DNA of 64,000 bases, from the NCBI GenBank assembly GCA_965199245.1, contig CBDAQP010000003.1, forward strand, positions 744,001 to 808,000, in the 5' to 3' direction. Position numbers and translations under genes: made by a program. This DNA comes from Carbonatibacter sp965199245. Lineage in GTDB: Bacteria > Pseudomonadota > Alphaproteobacteria > Kiloniellales > Kiloniellaceae. The stretch's first letter is position 1. The number at the start of each line of letters is the position of its first letter. Below are positions 29,806 to 38,703 of the stretch, piece by piece. The notes under the pieces are model-generated. The model saw only the letters and a list, made by a program, of their open reading frames with translations, searched no databases and was not told the DNA's origin.

Positions 29806-32244
29806 ATGATAGAAAAAGACGAACAGCCAACATCACAGGAGACGACTGATTACGGTGCTGAATCGATTAAGGTTTTAAGAGGCTTAGAGGCTGTTCGCAA
29901 GCGTCCGGGAATGTATATCGGTGATACCGATGACGGGACGGGCCTGCACCATATGGTTTATGAGGTCGTTGACAACGCGATTGACGAAGCTCTTGCGGGG
30001 CACTGTGACCGCGTTTGTGTCGTGCTCAATGGTGACGGGTCTGTGACTGTGACCGACAACGGGCGCGGCATTCCCGTTGATCTTCACGCCGAAGAAGGCG
30101 TTTCTGCGGCAGAGGTCATCATGACCCAGCTTCACGCCGGGGGGAAATTTGACCAAAATTCTTATAAGGTCTCTGGCGGTCTTCACGGCGTAGGAGTTTC
30201 TGTGGTCAATGCCTTGTCTGTCAGTCTTGATCTACGGATTTTCCGCGATGATCGCGAACACCTGATCCGTTTTGAACACGGCGAAGTGGTCGCCCCGCTA
30301 ACGGTGGTGGGGCCAGCACAAGGGCAAAAGGGAACGCATGTGACTTTTTTGCCATCCTCTGATACCTTTACCATGGTTGATTTTGATTTTGACACGCTGG
30401 AACATCGCCTACGGGAATTGGCGTTTCTCAATTCTGGTGTACATTTGACACTAACGGATAATCGCAGTGCCGACCCCCGTGTTGTCGAAATGTTTTATGA
30501 GGGCGGACTCCACGCCTTTGTTGACTATCTCGATCGTAATAAGACCTCTATTTTAGATCGTATCATCACGATGGGGGCGGAAAAGGACGGCATTTCTGTT
30601 GAATTGGCCTTGCAATGGACAGAAAGCTATCATGAAAATACGCTCTGTTTTACCAACAATATTCCCCAGCGCGATGGAGGAGCACACCTTGCAGGTTTTC
30701 GCGCTGGCTTGACGCGCCAGGTCAATGGCTATGCGGCGTCCTCTGGCCTGTTGAAAAAGGAAAAGGTATCTTTATCCGGTGATGACGCGCGAGAAGGATT
30801 AACCTGTGTTCTGTCGGTGAAAGTTCCTGATCCCAAATTTTCCAGCCAGACCAAGGATAAACTCGTCTCATCCGAAGTCCGTCCTGTTGTGGAAAATATC
30901 GTGAATGATCGCTTGGGCCAATTTTTTGAAGAAAACCCCAATGTGGCGCGGCGGATTGTCAGCAAGGTGGTCGAAGCCGCCGCCGCGCGTGAAGCAGCAC
31001 GCAAAGCACGTGAGTTGACACGCCGTAAGTCAAGCCTTGATATTTCCTCACTCCCGGGCAAATTGGCGGACTGCCAGGAACGCGACCCGGCCTTTTCCGA
31101 ACTCTTTATTGTCGAGGGTGATTCAGCCGGCGGGTCTGCAAAACAGGGACGTGATCGGGCAACACAGGCGATTCTTCCCTTGCGTGGAAAAATTTTAAAT
31201 GTTGAACGCGCCCGCTTTGACAAGATGCTGTCCTCTGCGGAAATCGGGACATTGATTACGGCATTGGGAACGGGGATTGGGCGCGAGGAATTCAATATTG
31301 AAAAATTGCGCTATCACAAAATTATTATCATGACCGATGCCGACGTTGATGGCAGTCATATTCGCACCCTGCTGTTGACTTTTTTCTATCGCCAGATGCC
31401 CGAACTGATTGAACGCGGGCATCTCTATATTGCTCAGCCTCCACTCTATCGAGCCAAGCGCGGGGACTCTGTGCGCTATTTAAAAGGCGATGCAGAAATG
31501 GAGACGCATCTGATTGAAAATGGGTGCAGAGGGGCTGTTCTGAACGCACCAGATGGGTCACAGGCCGGTAGTGATCTTGAACAGCTTGTGCGCGATTGCG
31601 TTGCCGCACGGAATTTGTGCGCGGTCATGACGCGCCGGGTCGGCTGTGCAGAAGTCATCGAGCAAGCGGCCCTGGTCGGTGCATTGAACGAGGAAGCTCT
31701 GTCTTCGGATCAGGCACAACGTCTGGCAGATAATATTGCCCAGCGTATGGATGCACGTTTGCCTGAACTTCAACGCGGTTGGCAGGCGGAGGCCCGTCCA
31801 GATGATGGTGTGATGACCTTTACGCGCACCCTGCGGGGGTTGAATGAAGCCCGACGGCTGGACTTACAGCTTGTCCGCAGTGCAGAAGCCCGCCGCTTCA
31901 GTGCGCTGTCCGCACGCCTAGCGACTGTTTTCAATAGCATCGCCACCCTTCGTATCAAGGAACAAGAGACCACCATAACGGGGCCGAACGCGCTGGCCAA
32001 TATGATTTTTGAGAGCGGACGCAGGGGAATTTCGGTGTCACGTTACAAAGGACTGGGGGAAATGAATCCCGACCAACTTTGGGAAACAACACTGGATCCC
32101 AATGCCCGCGCCTTGCTTCAGGTCAAGGTCTGTGATGTCAACGAGGCCTCTGACCTCTTTTCAACACTGATGGGCGACGTGGTCGAACCTCGCCGCGACT
32201 TCATCCAGTCCCGGGCGTTGGAAGTCACCAACCTTGATATTTAG
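29806..32244 (+). CDS. gyrB: DNA gyrase subunit B
   Basis: GyrB is the ATPase and TOPRIM subunit of gyrase, which introduces negative supercoils. The GHKL ATP site is seen as VDNAIDEALAGHC, DNGRGIPVD and the HAGGKFDQNSYKVSGGLHGVG stretch. The TOPRIM motifs are VEGDSAGGSAKQGRD and MTDADVDGSHI. The C-terminal GyrA-binding region has YKGLGEMNPDQLWETT. The gene gives 812 residues. It lies 104 bases after recF and is convergent with argH and its small partner. Confidence 0.97.
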   Translation: MIEKDEQPTSQETTDYGAESIKVLRGLEAVRKRPGMYIGDTDDGTGLHHMVYEVVDNAIDEALAGHCDRVCVVLNGDGSVTVTDNGRGIPVDLHAEEGVSAAEVIMTQLHAGGKFDQNSYKVSGGLHGVGVSVVNALSVSLDLRIFRDDREHLIRFEHGEVVAPLTVVGPAQGQKGTHVTFLPSSDTFTMVDFDFDTLEHRLRELAFLNSGVHLTLTDNRSADPRVVEMFYEGGLHAFVDYLDRNKTSILDRIITMGAEKDGISVELALQWTESYHENTLCFTNNIPQRDGGAHLAGFRAGLTRQVNGYAASSGLLKKEKVSLSGDDAREGLTCVLSVKVPDPKFSSQTKDKLVSSEVRPVVENIVNDRLGQFFEENPNVARRIVSKVVEAAAAREAARKARELTRRKSSLDISSLPGKLADCQERDPAFSELFIVEGDSAGGSAKQGRDRATQAILPLRGKILNVERARFDKMLSSAEIGTLITALGTGIGREEFNIEKLRYHKIIIMTDADVDGSHIRTLLLTFFYRQMPELIERGHLYIAQPPLYRAKRGDSVRYLKGDAEMETHLIENGCRGAVLNAPDGSQAGSDLEQLVRDCVAARNLCAVMTRRVGCAEVIEQAALVGALNEEALSSDQAQRLADNIAQRMDARLPELQRGWQAEARPDDGVMTFTRTLRGLNEARRLDLQLVRSAEARRFSALSARLATVFNSIATLRIKEQETTITGPNALANMIFESGRRGISVSRYKGLGEMNPDQLWETTLDPNARALLQVKVCDVNEASDLFSTLMGDVVEPRRDFIQSRALEVTNLDI

Positions 32245-32272
32245 CGGAAACCTTTAGCCCCCCGTCCTGCCT

Positions 32273-32437
32273 TTACCCCCCGTCCTGCGTGGACAGCGTT
32301 TTGGGCGGGGGAGCGGGGGCGGGATATTGACGCGGTTCAGGTGCGCCCTCTGGCCTTTTGGGGGCACCGACCTTCCCGCACGCACTCAGGCTTGCGAGGG
32401 CGATAATGACGAAAAAGGTCGCAAAGCGTCCGGTCAT
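32273..32437 (-). CDS. lptM: Short lipoprotein, LptM-like, downstream of argH
   Basis: A 54-residue reading frame with a classic lipoprotein signal: MTGRFATFFVIIALASLSAC ends at the lipobox Cys, residue 20. The mature part GKVGAPKRPEGAPEP is followed by a Pro-rich tail. LptM/YifL-type lipoproteins share the CG-(L/K)-x-G-P pattern and the Pro-rich tail, and help assembly of the LPS translocon LptD. Location directly after argH is common in proteobacteria. GAGGAAAG lies before the ATG, and the gene is 11 bases downstream of the argH stop. The family name is inferred from size, lipobox and position. Confidence 0.8.
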   Translation of the reverse strand: MTGRFATFFVIIALASLSACGKVGAPKRPEGAPEPRQYPAPAPPPKTLSTQDGG

Positions 32438-32448
32438 GGCTTCTTTCC

Positions 32449-33840
32449 TCATAGATGGCGTTTGCGGGCGGCCTCTGCAGCAGCCTTGACAATAATGGGG
32501 GCTGTGCCGCCATAGCTCGTACGACTTTGGGCAGAAGCATCAACGCTGAGAACAGAAAAAACATCCGCTGTAATTCCCGGTTCAACCTCTTGCATCTGCG
32601 CGAGTGACAGATCAGCCAGATCAACGCCCCTGTCTTCCGCTGTTTTGACGAGACTTCCGGTGATGTGGTGCGCGGTACGGAAAGGCACCCCCAAAACACG
32701 CACCAACCAGTCAGCAAGATCGGTTGCGGTTAAGAATCCTGCCCTCGTCGCGGCCTTCATTCGGGCGCGATTGGCGGTCATATCCTGAATCATTCCCGTC
32801 ATAGCGGTGACACAAAGTATCAAAGTATCTGCCGCATCAAAGACAGGTTCTTTGTCTTCTTGCATATCCTTGCCATAAGTCATGGGCAGGGCTTTCATCA
32901 CAACCAACAATGTATTGAGTGCCCCGATGATCCTCCCCGTCTTGCCCCGGATGAGTTCTGCGGCATCAGGATTTTTTTTCTGCGGCATGATGGAACTGCC
33001 CGTTGTAAAGGAATCCGATAGTTCCACAAAGCGAAAGCCTTCGGAACACCAGATCACCAGTTCTTCGGCAAGACGGGACAAATGCAGGCCCAAAATAGCA
33101 CCGGCAGAGAGAAATTCGAGGGCAAAATCACGATCAGACACGCAGTCCATAGAGTTGGCCCCCGGACGATCAAAACCAAGGGCCTGTGCAGTAGCAAAAC
33201 GATCAATGGGAAAGGAGGTTCCTGCCAGGGCCGCCGCGCCCAGCGGACATTCATTCATGCGACTGCGGCAATCACGCAAACGACTACGGTCGCGCCCAAA
33301 CATTTCAGCATAGGCGAGCAGATGATGACCAAAGGTCACAGGTTGGGCCGCTTGCAAATGGGTATAGCCCGGCATAATAGAATCATGGTTTTTTTCGGCT
33401 TGGTCAATCACGGCACTCAGGAGCAAACCGAGCTGTCTGTCAAGCGTATCAATCGCTCCACGCACCCAGAGGCGGAAATCAACCGCCACCTGATCGTTAC
33501 GGGAGCGGGCGGTGTGTAGGCGACCTGCGGCCTCCCCGATCATATCCCGCAAACGAGATTCAACATTCATGTGAATGTCTTCCAGTGCAGTCGAAAATTT
33601 AAATGACCCTGCCTCAATTTCGCTTAAAATTCTATCGAGGCCCACCTGAATAGCATCTCCGTCATCGGCGCAGAGGATGCCCTGTTGGACAAGCATGGCA
33701 CAATGGGCTTTTGAACCCGTGATGTCTTCGTGATAAAGCCGCTTGTCAAAGGGGATAGAGGCGTTAATTTTTTCCATGACGTCAGAGGGGCCAACCGTGA
33801 AACGCCCACCCCACATGCTATTCGAGGATTTTTTTGTCAT
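32449..33840 (-). CDS. argH: Argininosuccinate lyase
   Basis: ArgH splits argininosuccinate into arginine and fumarate, the last step of arginine synthesis. The family start MWGGRFTVGPSDVMEKINASI, the HMNVESRL and GYTHLQAAQPVTFGHH stretches, and the signature GSSIMPQKKNPD are all present. It has 463 residues. The start codon is shared, in the overlapping palindrome CATG (33838-33841), with the divergent TlpA-like gene. An in-frame internal Met (MWGG) eight residues in is an alternative start. Confidence 0.97.
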   Translation of the reverse strand: MTKKSSNSMWGGRFTVGPSDVMEKINASIPFDKRLYHEDITGSKAHCAMLVQQGILCADDGDAIQVGLDRILSEIEAGSFKFSTALEDIHMNVESRLRDMIGEAAGRLHTARSRNDQVAVDFRLWVRGAIDTLDRQLGLLLSAVIDQAEKNHDSIMPGYTHLQAAQPVTFGHHLLAYAEMFGRDRSRLRDCRSRMNECPLGAAALAGTSFPIDRFATAQALGFDRPGANSMDCVSDRDFALEFLSAGAILGLHLSRLAEELVIWCSEGFRFVELSDSFTTGSSIMPQKKNPDAAELIRGKTGRIIGALNTLLVVMKALPMTYGKDMQEDKEPVFDAADTLILCVTAMTGMIQDMTANRARMKAATRAGFLTATDLADWLVRVLGVPFRTAHHITGSLVKTAEDRGVDLADLSLAQMQEVEPGITADVFSVLSVDASAQSRTSYGGTAPIIVKAAAEAARKRHL

Positions 33841-34387
33841 GTCGCACTTTCTGTCTTATCTCTTGGTCTGTTTTCTGGGCTTCGCTGTCTCCTCTCCCCT
33901 CTCCGGGGCAAGGGCTGTGCCGATAGATGGAGAATTGACCAAGAGTTATACGCTTATTGTCCCGCCAGTGCCAGCACCTCAAGTCCACTTTTTGGATGGT
34001 CAAGGACAGTCCGTCCGCCTGGATAATTTCAAGGGACAGGTGGTTTTGCTCAATTTCTGGGCGACTTGGTGTGCGCCCTGTATTCGTGAAATGCCTTCCC
34101 TTGATCGCTTGCAGGAAAGGCGCGATAACCTGCGTGTGATAGCGGTATCCCTTGATCGCGTTGGTTTGGAGGTTCCCAAGGCTTTTTTGAAAAAATTGAG
34201 CCTAAATCATCTGGGACTTTACAAGGATCAAAAAAGCCAGCTCTCGCGCGCATTTAAATTAAGGGCGATCCCGTCGAGCTTTTTGATTGATAAATCTGGA
34301 AACCTTGTTGGCGAACTGGCTGGCCCCTTTGAATGGGATCAAGACTCTGTTCTCAAGCTGGTTGACTATTATGACCGTACAGAGTGA
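33839..34387 (+). CDS. TlpA-like periplasmic thioredoxin-fold reductase
   Basis: A 182-residue protein whose N-terminus is an export signal (SHFLSYLLVCFLGFAVSS). The redox centre is WATWCAPC (Cys78 and Cys81), in a TlpA/ResA-like thioredoxin fold with the cis-proline region AIPSSFLIDKSG. Such proteins reduce disulfides in the periplasm, often for cytochrome maturation; its exact client is unknown. The start at 33839 is chosen because the signal sequence begins there, and GAGGA lies ten bases upstream. In-frame codons upstream to 33743 run through argH and add no signal. The ATG overlaps that of argH. Confidence 0.88.
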   Translation: MSHFLSYLLVCFLGFAVSSPLSGARAVPIDGELTKSYTLIVPPVPAPQVHFLDGQGQSVRLDNFKGQVVLLNFWATWCAPCIREMPSLDRLQERRDNLRVIAVSLDRVGLEVPKAFLKKLSLNHLGLYKDQKSQLSRAFKLRAIPSSFLIDKSGNLVGELAGPFEWDQDSVLKLVDYYDRTE

Positions 34388-34440
34388 CCACTCTGGAACG
34401 GCACGAGATATAAAACAAAAGAGAGAGGGCAAGAAAAACG

Positions 34441-35142
34441 GTGCAAAAAGAAAAAAACAACGCGGACAACCCATCTGATCGCCAAAAAAACGCCCAGTCA
34501 TCATTGGGTGAATACGTTTATCACGAAGTGCTCAAGGCCATTCGCGATGGTCGCTACCATCCCGGCGAGCGAGTGCGCGAGGCAGACTTTGCAAAGGTCC
34601 TTGGGGTCAGCCGCACCCCTGTGCGCGAAGCCTTTCGCCGCCTGCAATCAGAGGGCCGCCTGTCCCTGGAACCTCAACGCGGTGCAGTTGTTGCCGAATT
34701 GAACCCACAGGAGGTGGCGGAACTCTATGCTCTCCGCCAAGAGCTTGAGGGAATCGCAGCACGCTTTGCCGCCCAGCATGCGTCTGAGATGGAAGTTGCC
34801 AATATGGAATACATCCTCAGCAAAAGCACAGAGGTCGCCAACGACCCCCGCGCCCTTAATCAGATCAACTGGGAACTCCATCACGCCATCTACAACGCCG
34901 CACACAACCGTTTCCTGGTCAAGGCTTTTGAGGCCCTGTCTGATTCGATGGCTCTGTTACGCGGGGTGAAATACATTCCAGCAGACCGCCCCGAAAGCCT
35001 CTATGCCGAACACATCCGCATTATTCAAGAAATCAAAAACCGCAACCCAGATGCCGCAGACACCGCCGCCCAAGACCACATCCGCCAATCTTTCCAAATC
35101 CACCTCGCCCGCTCTTTCCAAAACCGGACAGAAACAGGTTAG
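34441..35142 (+). CDS. GntR-family transcriptional regulator (FCD type)
   Basis: A 233-residue regulator. The N-terminal winged helix-turn-helix (about residues 20-88) has the family pattern READFAKVLGVSRTPVREAFRRLQSEG. The C-terminal all-helical FCD ligand domain follows, with HHAIYNAAHNRFL carrying the likely metal-binding His. These proteins usually repress catabolic or transport genes in response to small carboxylates; the ligand cannot be told here. The start is a GTG at 34441 behind a GAGAGAGGG run. It stands alone after the TlpA-like gene. Confidence 0.9.
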   Translation: MQKEKNNADNPSDRQKNAQSSLGEYVYHEVLKAIRDGRYHPGERVREADFAKVLGVSRTPVREAFRRLQSEGRLSLEPQRGAVVAELNPQEVAELYALRQELEGIAARFAAQHASEMEVANMEYILSKSTEVANDPRALNQINWELHHAIYNAAHNRFLVKAFEALSDSMALLRGVKYIPADRPESLYAEHIRIIQEIKNRNPDAADTAAQDHIRQSFQIHLARSFQNRTETG

Positions 35143-35290
35143 CGTCGAGGCGACAGCGTTTCTTTCGCTATTGAAACCGTCATTTGTAAACCCGAGGTAT
35201 CGTTTGCTGTAGTGCGGCGTGGGCTAAACCTCCAAAAATATCCTTAAACTTTGAAGCTATAACCTGCGAAAATTTCTCAAGAGACTATTT

Positions 35291-35592
35291 TCACTTTTGT
35301 TCACCCACGTTTTCAACAGGTAAACCCTGTCGCCACGGCGTGATCTGCACCGATTCGAAAAGGCCAGCCTGGGCGTAGGGGTCGTTTTTGCCCAGTCCTG
35401 GGCAGCTTGCAGGCTGTCAAATTCGATCACAAGCAAGGAACCGATCATCTCCGCACCATCGGGAGACAGCAGAGGGCCGCCGCAAAGGATGCGATCATTG
35501 ATTTGTTTGGCATAAGCAAGGTGCGCAGCGCGATTTTCGGTGCGCAGGGCGGTTTGTCCAACTTTGTCGCGGCAATAGATAACGAATTTCAT
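35291..35592 (-). pseudogene. yciI: YciI-like protein with a one-base frameshift
   Basis: The first 69 residues (MKFVIYCRDK ... AAQDWAK) are a YciI/DGPF-type dimeric alpha-beta barrel protein. After AKTTP the frame turns nonsensical and Arg-rich (SNRCRSRRGDR). Shifting by one base at the A5 tract (T run at 35385-35389 on the + strand) restores NDPYAQAGLFESVQITPWRQ, the normal family C-terminus, ending at 35291 for about 100 residues. A loss of one A from an A6 run is the simplest explanation. The unshifted frame runs on to 35257. The gene overlaps gpsA by four bases. Either a real pseudogene, a sequencing error or a slippery site. Confidence 0.8.
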
Positions 35593-36629
35593 GGGAAAAA
35601 TCCTTTTTGTCTAGAGTTCTGTGAGTGGGAGAAAAGAGGCTCGGCACGTTGTGGACGGTTGAGCAGATCAGTCATGACGTCATCAAGTGGGGCCGCCTGA
35701 TGCAAGAGGTCAAAGACCGCCTGGCAAATCGGCATATCCACCCCCCGCGTGCGGGCCAGTGTTGTGATCGCCTTGGCAGAGGGGACACCTTCGGCGACGT
35801 TGTGGCGACTGGCGAGGTATGCAGTCAAGGACTCCCCCTGCCCCACCGCAAAACCCAACGCATAATTTCGCGATTGGTGCGCGGTACAGGTCAGGGTTAG
35901 ATCACCGAGGCCAGAGAGACCAACAAGCGTTTCCGCGCGCCCTCCACAGGCAAGGCCCAGGCGAATCATTTCGGACAGTCCCCGCGCAATCAAGGCGGCG
36001 CGTGCCGATTCGCCTAGCCCGCGTCCTTCGACAATACCACAGGCAATGGCAATGACATTTTTGACTGCTCCCCCAATTTCAGCCCCGATAATGTCGTCGG
36101 TATCGTAAATTCTGAATGTTTTTGACGCAAAGGCATCGATAAACTGCGCGGCCCACACGCTATCCCCAGTGGCAAGAGTGACAGCGGCGGGAAGCCCTTT
36201 TGCAACATCCCCGGCAAAACTTGGCCCGGAGAGAACACAGAGGGGGTGCGTGGGGGCAATGTCGCGAATCACTTCTGTCATCAGCGAGCCACTCCTGATC
36301 TCTACGCCCTTTGCACAGAGGATCAGGGGTAAAGATTTCTTCGCCTGTGGCAAGGCCTGGGTCAGAACGCCGCGCAAGTATTGTGCAGGAACGGCCAGAA
36401 TCAAACAGTCACTCCCCCCCAGGACAGCAACATCAGAAGAGGCAACCAGACCATCGGGAAAATAACGTCCCGCGAGGTAACGCCTGTTTTCCCGATCTTT
36501 TTGCAAGGCGGCGGCCTGTTCGGACTTTCGACACCAAAGAACCGTAGAGTTCTGTTGCCGCGCGGCATGAATGGCGAGGGCGGTTCCCCACGCCCCTGCC
36601 CCCAGAACAGCAATGTTTAGCCTGCTCAT
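35589..36629 (-). CDS. gpsA: Glycerol-3-phosphate dehydrogenase [NAD(P)+]
   Basis: GpsA makes sn-glycerol 3-phosphate from dihydroxyacetone phosphate for phospholipid synthesis. The dinucleotide-binding start is IAVLGAGAWGTALAIHAA. The substrate and catalytic region has SGPSFAGDVAKGLPAA and GAEIGGAVKNVIAIACGI, with catalytic Lys. GLSGLGDLTLTC is the family signature. It has 346 residues. Four-base overlaps with tsaD upstream and the yciI-like gene downstream indicate one tightly coupled transcript. Confidence 0.96.
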   Translation of the reverse strand: MSRLNIAVLGAGAWGTALAIHAARQQNSTVLWCRKSEQAAALQKDRENRRYLAGRYFPDGLVASSDVAVLGGSDCLILAVPAQYLRGVLTQALPQAKKSLPLILCAKGVEIRSGSLMTEVIRDIAPTHPLCVLSGPSFAGDVAKGLPAAVTLATGDSVWAAQFIDAFASKTFRIYDTDDIIGAEIGGAVKNVIAIACGIVEGRGLGESARAALIARGLSEMIRLGLACGGRAETLVGLSGLGDLTLTCTAHQSRNYALGFAVGQGESLTAYLASRHNVAEGVPSAKAITTLARTRGVDMPICQAVFDLLHQAAPLDDVMTDLLNRPQRAEPLFSHSQNSRQKGFFP

Positions 36630-37678
36630 GCACGTCCCCTGATCTGTTCAAGCGGCCAACGCGGGCGGGCGGGGGTATCCAATCCATCCTCCAACCCCAG
36701 ACGGAAGCGTTCCAACCCCGCCCACGCAATCATCGCACCGTTATCGGTACAGAGTGCAACAGGAGGAGCGAGGCAGATTGTTTCGCGCTCTTGACACAGG
36801 GTGCTCAGCCTTTCGCGTAAAACCAGATTCGCCGCCACTCCCCCGGCAACGACTAACGGCCCGGATTGACCATATTCTGCGGCGAAAAGATCCATCGCCG
36901 CCGCGCAACGATCCTGCAAGACATCGCCCACCGCCGCCTGAAAAGATGCCGCAAGGTCGGCGCGGTTCTCTGCGTTCAGCGTTCCATCTGGCCCGATGAG
37001 CTGTTCAATTTTGGTGCGGACAGCTGTTTTCAGGCCGGAAAAAGAAAAGTCACACCCCGGGCGACCGATCAAAGGACGAGGCAAGTCAAAACGTTTCGAA
37101 TCGCCACCGCGTGCAACCTGTTCCAGCTGGGGGCCACCGGGATAAGGCAGGCCCATCATCTTGGCTGTTTTGTCAAAAGCTTCGCCAACGGCATCATCCA
37201 GAGTCCCGCCGAGCTTTCGATAGTGACCAACCCCTGTGACACAGAGAAGTTGACAGTGACCACCCGAGACCAGCAACAACAGATAGGGAAAGGCCGCAGC
37301 CTCTGGCCCTTCGCTCAGGCGGACAGTCAGAGCATGGCCTTCGAGATGATTGACAGCAATAAAAGGCATGTGTCGTGCAACGGCGATGGCCTTGGCGGTC
37401 ATCATACCCACAAAAACTCCGCCGATTAGTCCCGGCCCAGAGGTCGCGGCAATGGCATCCACATCAGGAAAAGACAGCTTTGCCTCGGCGAGGGCGTCGC
37501 GAATCAAGCCATCAAGGTGCGTGATATGGCTCCGGGCGGCAATTTCGGGGACAACCCCGCCGTAAGGGCGGTGTTCATCCAACTGGGACAGAACCCTGTT
37601 TGACAAGATGTCGCGCGCACTGTTGACCAAGGCCACAGCCGTTTCATCACAACTGGTTTCTATCCCGAGCACAATCAT
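36626..37678 (-). CDS. tsaD: tRNA N6-threonylcarbamoyladenosine transferase TsaD
   Basis: TsaD transfers the threonylcarbamoyl group to A37 of ANN-decoding tRNAs, with TsaB and TsaE. The protein begins MIVLGIETSCDETAVALV. The metal-binding HLEGH (HxxxH) motif, the SGGHCQLL segment and the C-terminal DNGAMIAWAG are intact. I start at the ATG at 37678 (350 residues). The frame is open for 61 further codons upstream, but these would overlap hemC and are unlike the family. Divergent from hemC with 89 bases between starts; its stop overlaps the gpsA start. Confidence 0.95.
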   Translation of the reverse strand: MIVLGIETSCDETAVALVNSARDILSNRVLSQLDEHRPYGGVVPEIAARSHITHLDGLIRDALAEAKLSFPDVDAIAATSGPGLIGGVFVGMMTAKAIAVARHMPFIAVNHLEGHALTVRLSEGPEAAAFPYLLLLVSGGHCQLLCVTGVGHYRKLGGTLDDAVGEAFDKTAKMMGLPYPGGPQLEQVARGGDSKRFDLPRPLIGRPGCDFSFSGLKTAVRTKIEQLIGPDGTLNAENRADLAASFQAAVGDVLQDRCAAAMDLFAAEYGQSGPLVVAGGVAANLVLRERLSTLCQERETICLAPPVALCTDNGAMIAWAGLERFRLGLEDGLDTPARPRWPLEQIRGRA

Positions 37679-37767
37679 AGGGGGTGGTCTTGCCTTCTCT
37701 GACGGTTTATTGTGTCCAGACACTACATTAGCGATGCAAATCCTAAAACCATAATCTTGAGGACGAG

Positions 37768-38703
37768 ATGTCGAACAGCCCCCTTCTTCATCTTGGGACA
37801 CGCGGGAGTCCCTTGGCTCTGGCACAAGCGCACGAAACCCGGCGCCTCTTGACAGAAGCACACCCCGAACTCGCAGGGGCCATTAAAATTGTCACGATTC
37901 AGACCACAGGCGACCTGATTCAGGATCGCGCCCTGTCGGCGATTGGAGGCAAGGGCCTCTTTACCAAGGAGATTGAAGACAGACTCCTGGACGGGTCGAT
38001 TGATTTAGCGGTGCATTCGATGAAAGACGTCCCGACTGTCTTGCCAGAGGGGTTGGAAATCAGCGCGGTTTTACAACGCGAGGATCCACGCGATGCCTTT
38101 TTCTCCAACAGTGCTCCATCGCTTGCCACCCTGCCTGCGGGAGCGCGTGTAGGGTCTGCATCTCTGCGGCGTCAGGCCCAAATTAAGGCCCTTCGTCCTG
38201 ATCTGGAGGTTGTGACCTTTCGCGGTTCTGTCCAAACGCGCCTGAGAAAACTTGCCGAAGGCCAGGTTGCGGCGACACTCCTGGCCCTAGCGGGACTGAA
38301 CCGCCTGGGTCAACGTGATTTGGTGACAGCGGTGCTGGAAACAGACGACATGCTCCCTGCCCCGGCGCAAGGGGCAATTGGTTTGGAAATGCACAAAAAC
38401 AATGATCGTGTGCGCGGTCTTGTTGCGGCAATTCACCACAACCTGACAGCGCGGAGGATTTCTGCGGAACGCTCCTGTCTTGCCGAACTGGATGGATCCT
38501 GCCGCACCCCCATTGCCGCCCTCGCCACTGTAGAGGGTGACAGACTTTACCTCAAATCTTTACTGGCTTCCCCCGATGGGTGTCAGATTTTTCGTGCAGA
38601 GCGTCACGGATCGATCAATGATGCTGTGTCAATGGGGCAAGATGCCGGTCGAGCCCTGAAAGCAGACGCAGGTTCAGATTTTTTCAAAATGATTCAGGTG
38701 TGA
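37768..38703 (+). CDS. hemC: Porphobilinogen deaminase (hydroxymethylbilane synthase)
   Basis: HemC polymerises four porphobilinogens into hydroxymethylbilane in heme synthesis. The start LLHLGTRGSPLALAQA, the KDVPTVLPEGLEI region and RVGSASLRRQAQ are conserved. The dipyrromethane cofactor attaches to the Cys in ELDGSCRTPIAA. It has 311 residues and GAGG before the ATG. It is the first gene of the hemC-hemD-mic60-hemY run. Its stop overlaps the hemD start. Confidence 0.96.
   Translation: MSNSPLLHLGTRGSPLALAQAHETRRLLTEAHPELAGAIKIVTIQTTGDLIQDRALSAIGGKGLFTKEIEDRLLDGSIDLAVHSMKDVPTVLPEGLEISAVLQREDPRDAFFSNSAPSLATLPAGARVGSASLRRQAQIKALRPDLEVVTFRGSVQTRLRKLAEGQVAATLLALAGLNRLGQRDLVTAVLETDDMLPAPAQGAIGLEMHKNNDRVRGLVAAIHHNLTARRISAERSCLAELDGSCRTPIAALATVEGDRLYLKSLLASPDGCQIFRAERHGSINDAVSMGQDAGRALKADAGSDFFKMIQV

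Noticed and set aside
35220..35290. A stretch with AAACCTCCAAAAAT after the GntR gene that resembles the left end of the dispersed repeat
   Set aside because: It lacks the core and a matching right end, so the resemblance is too short.
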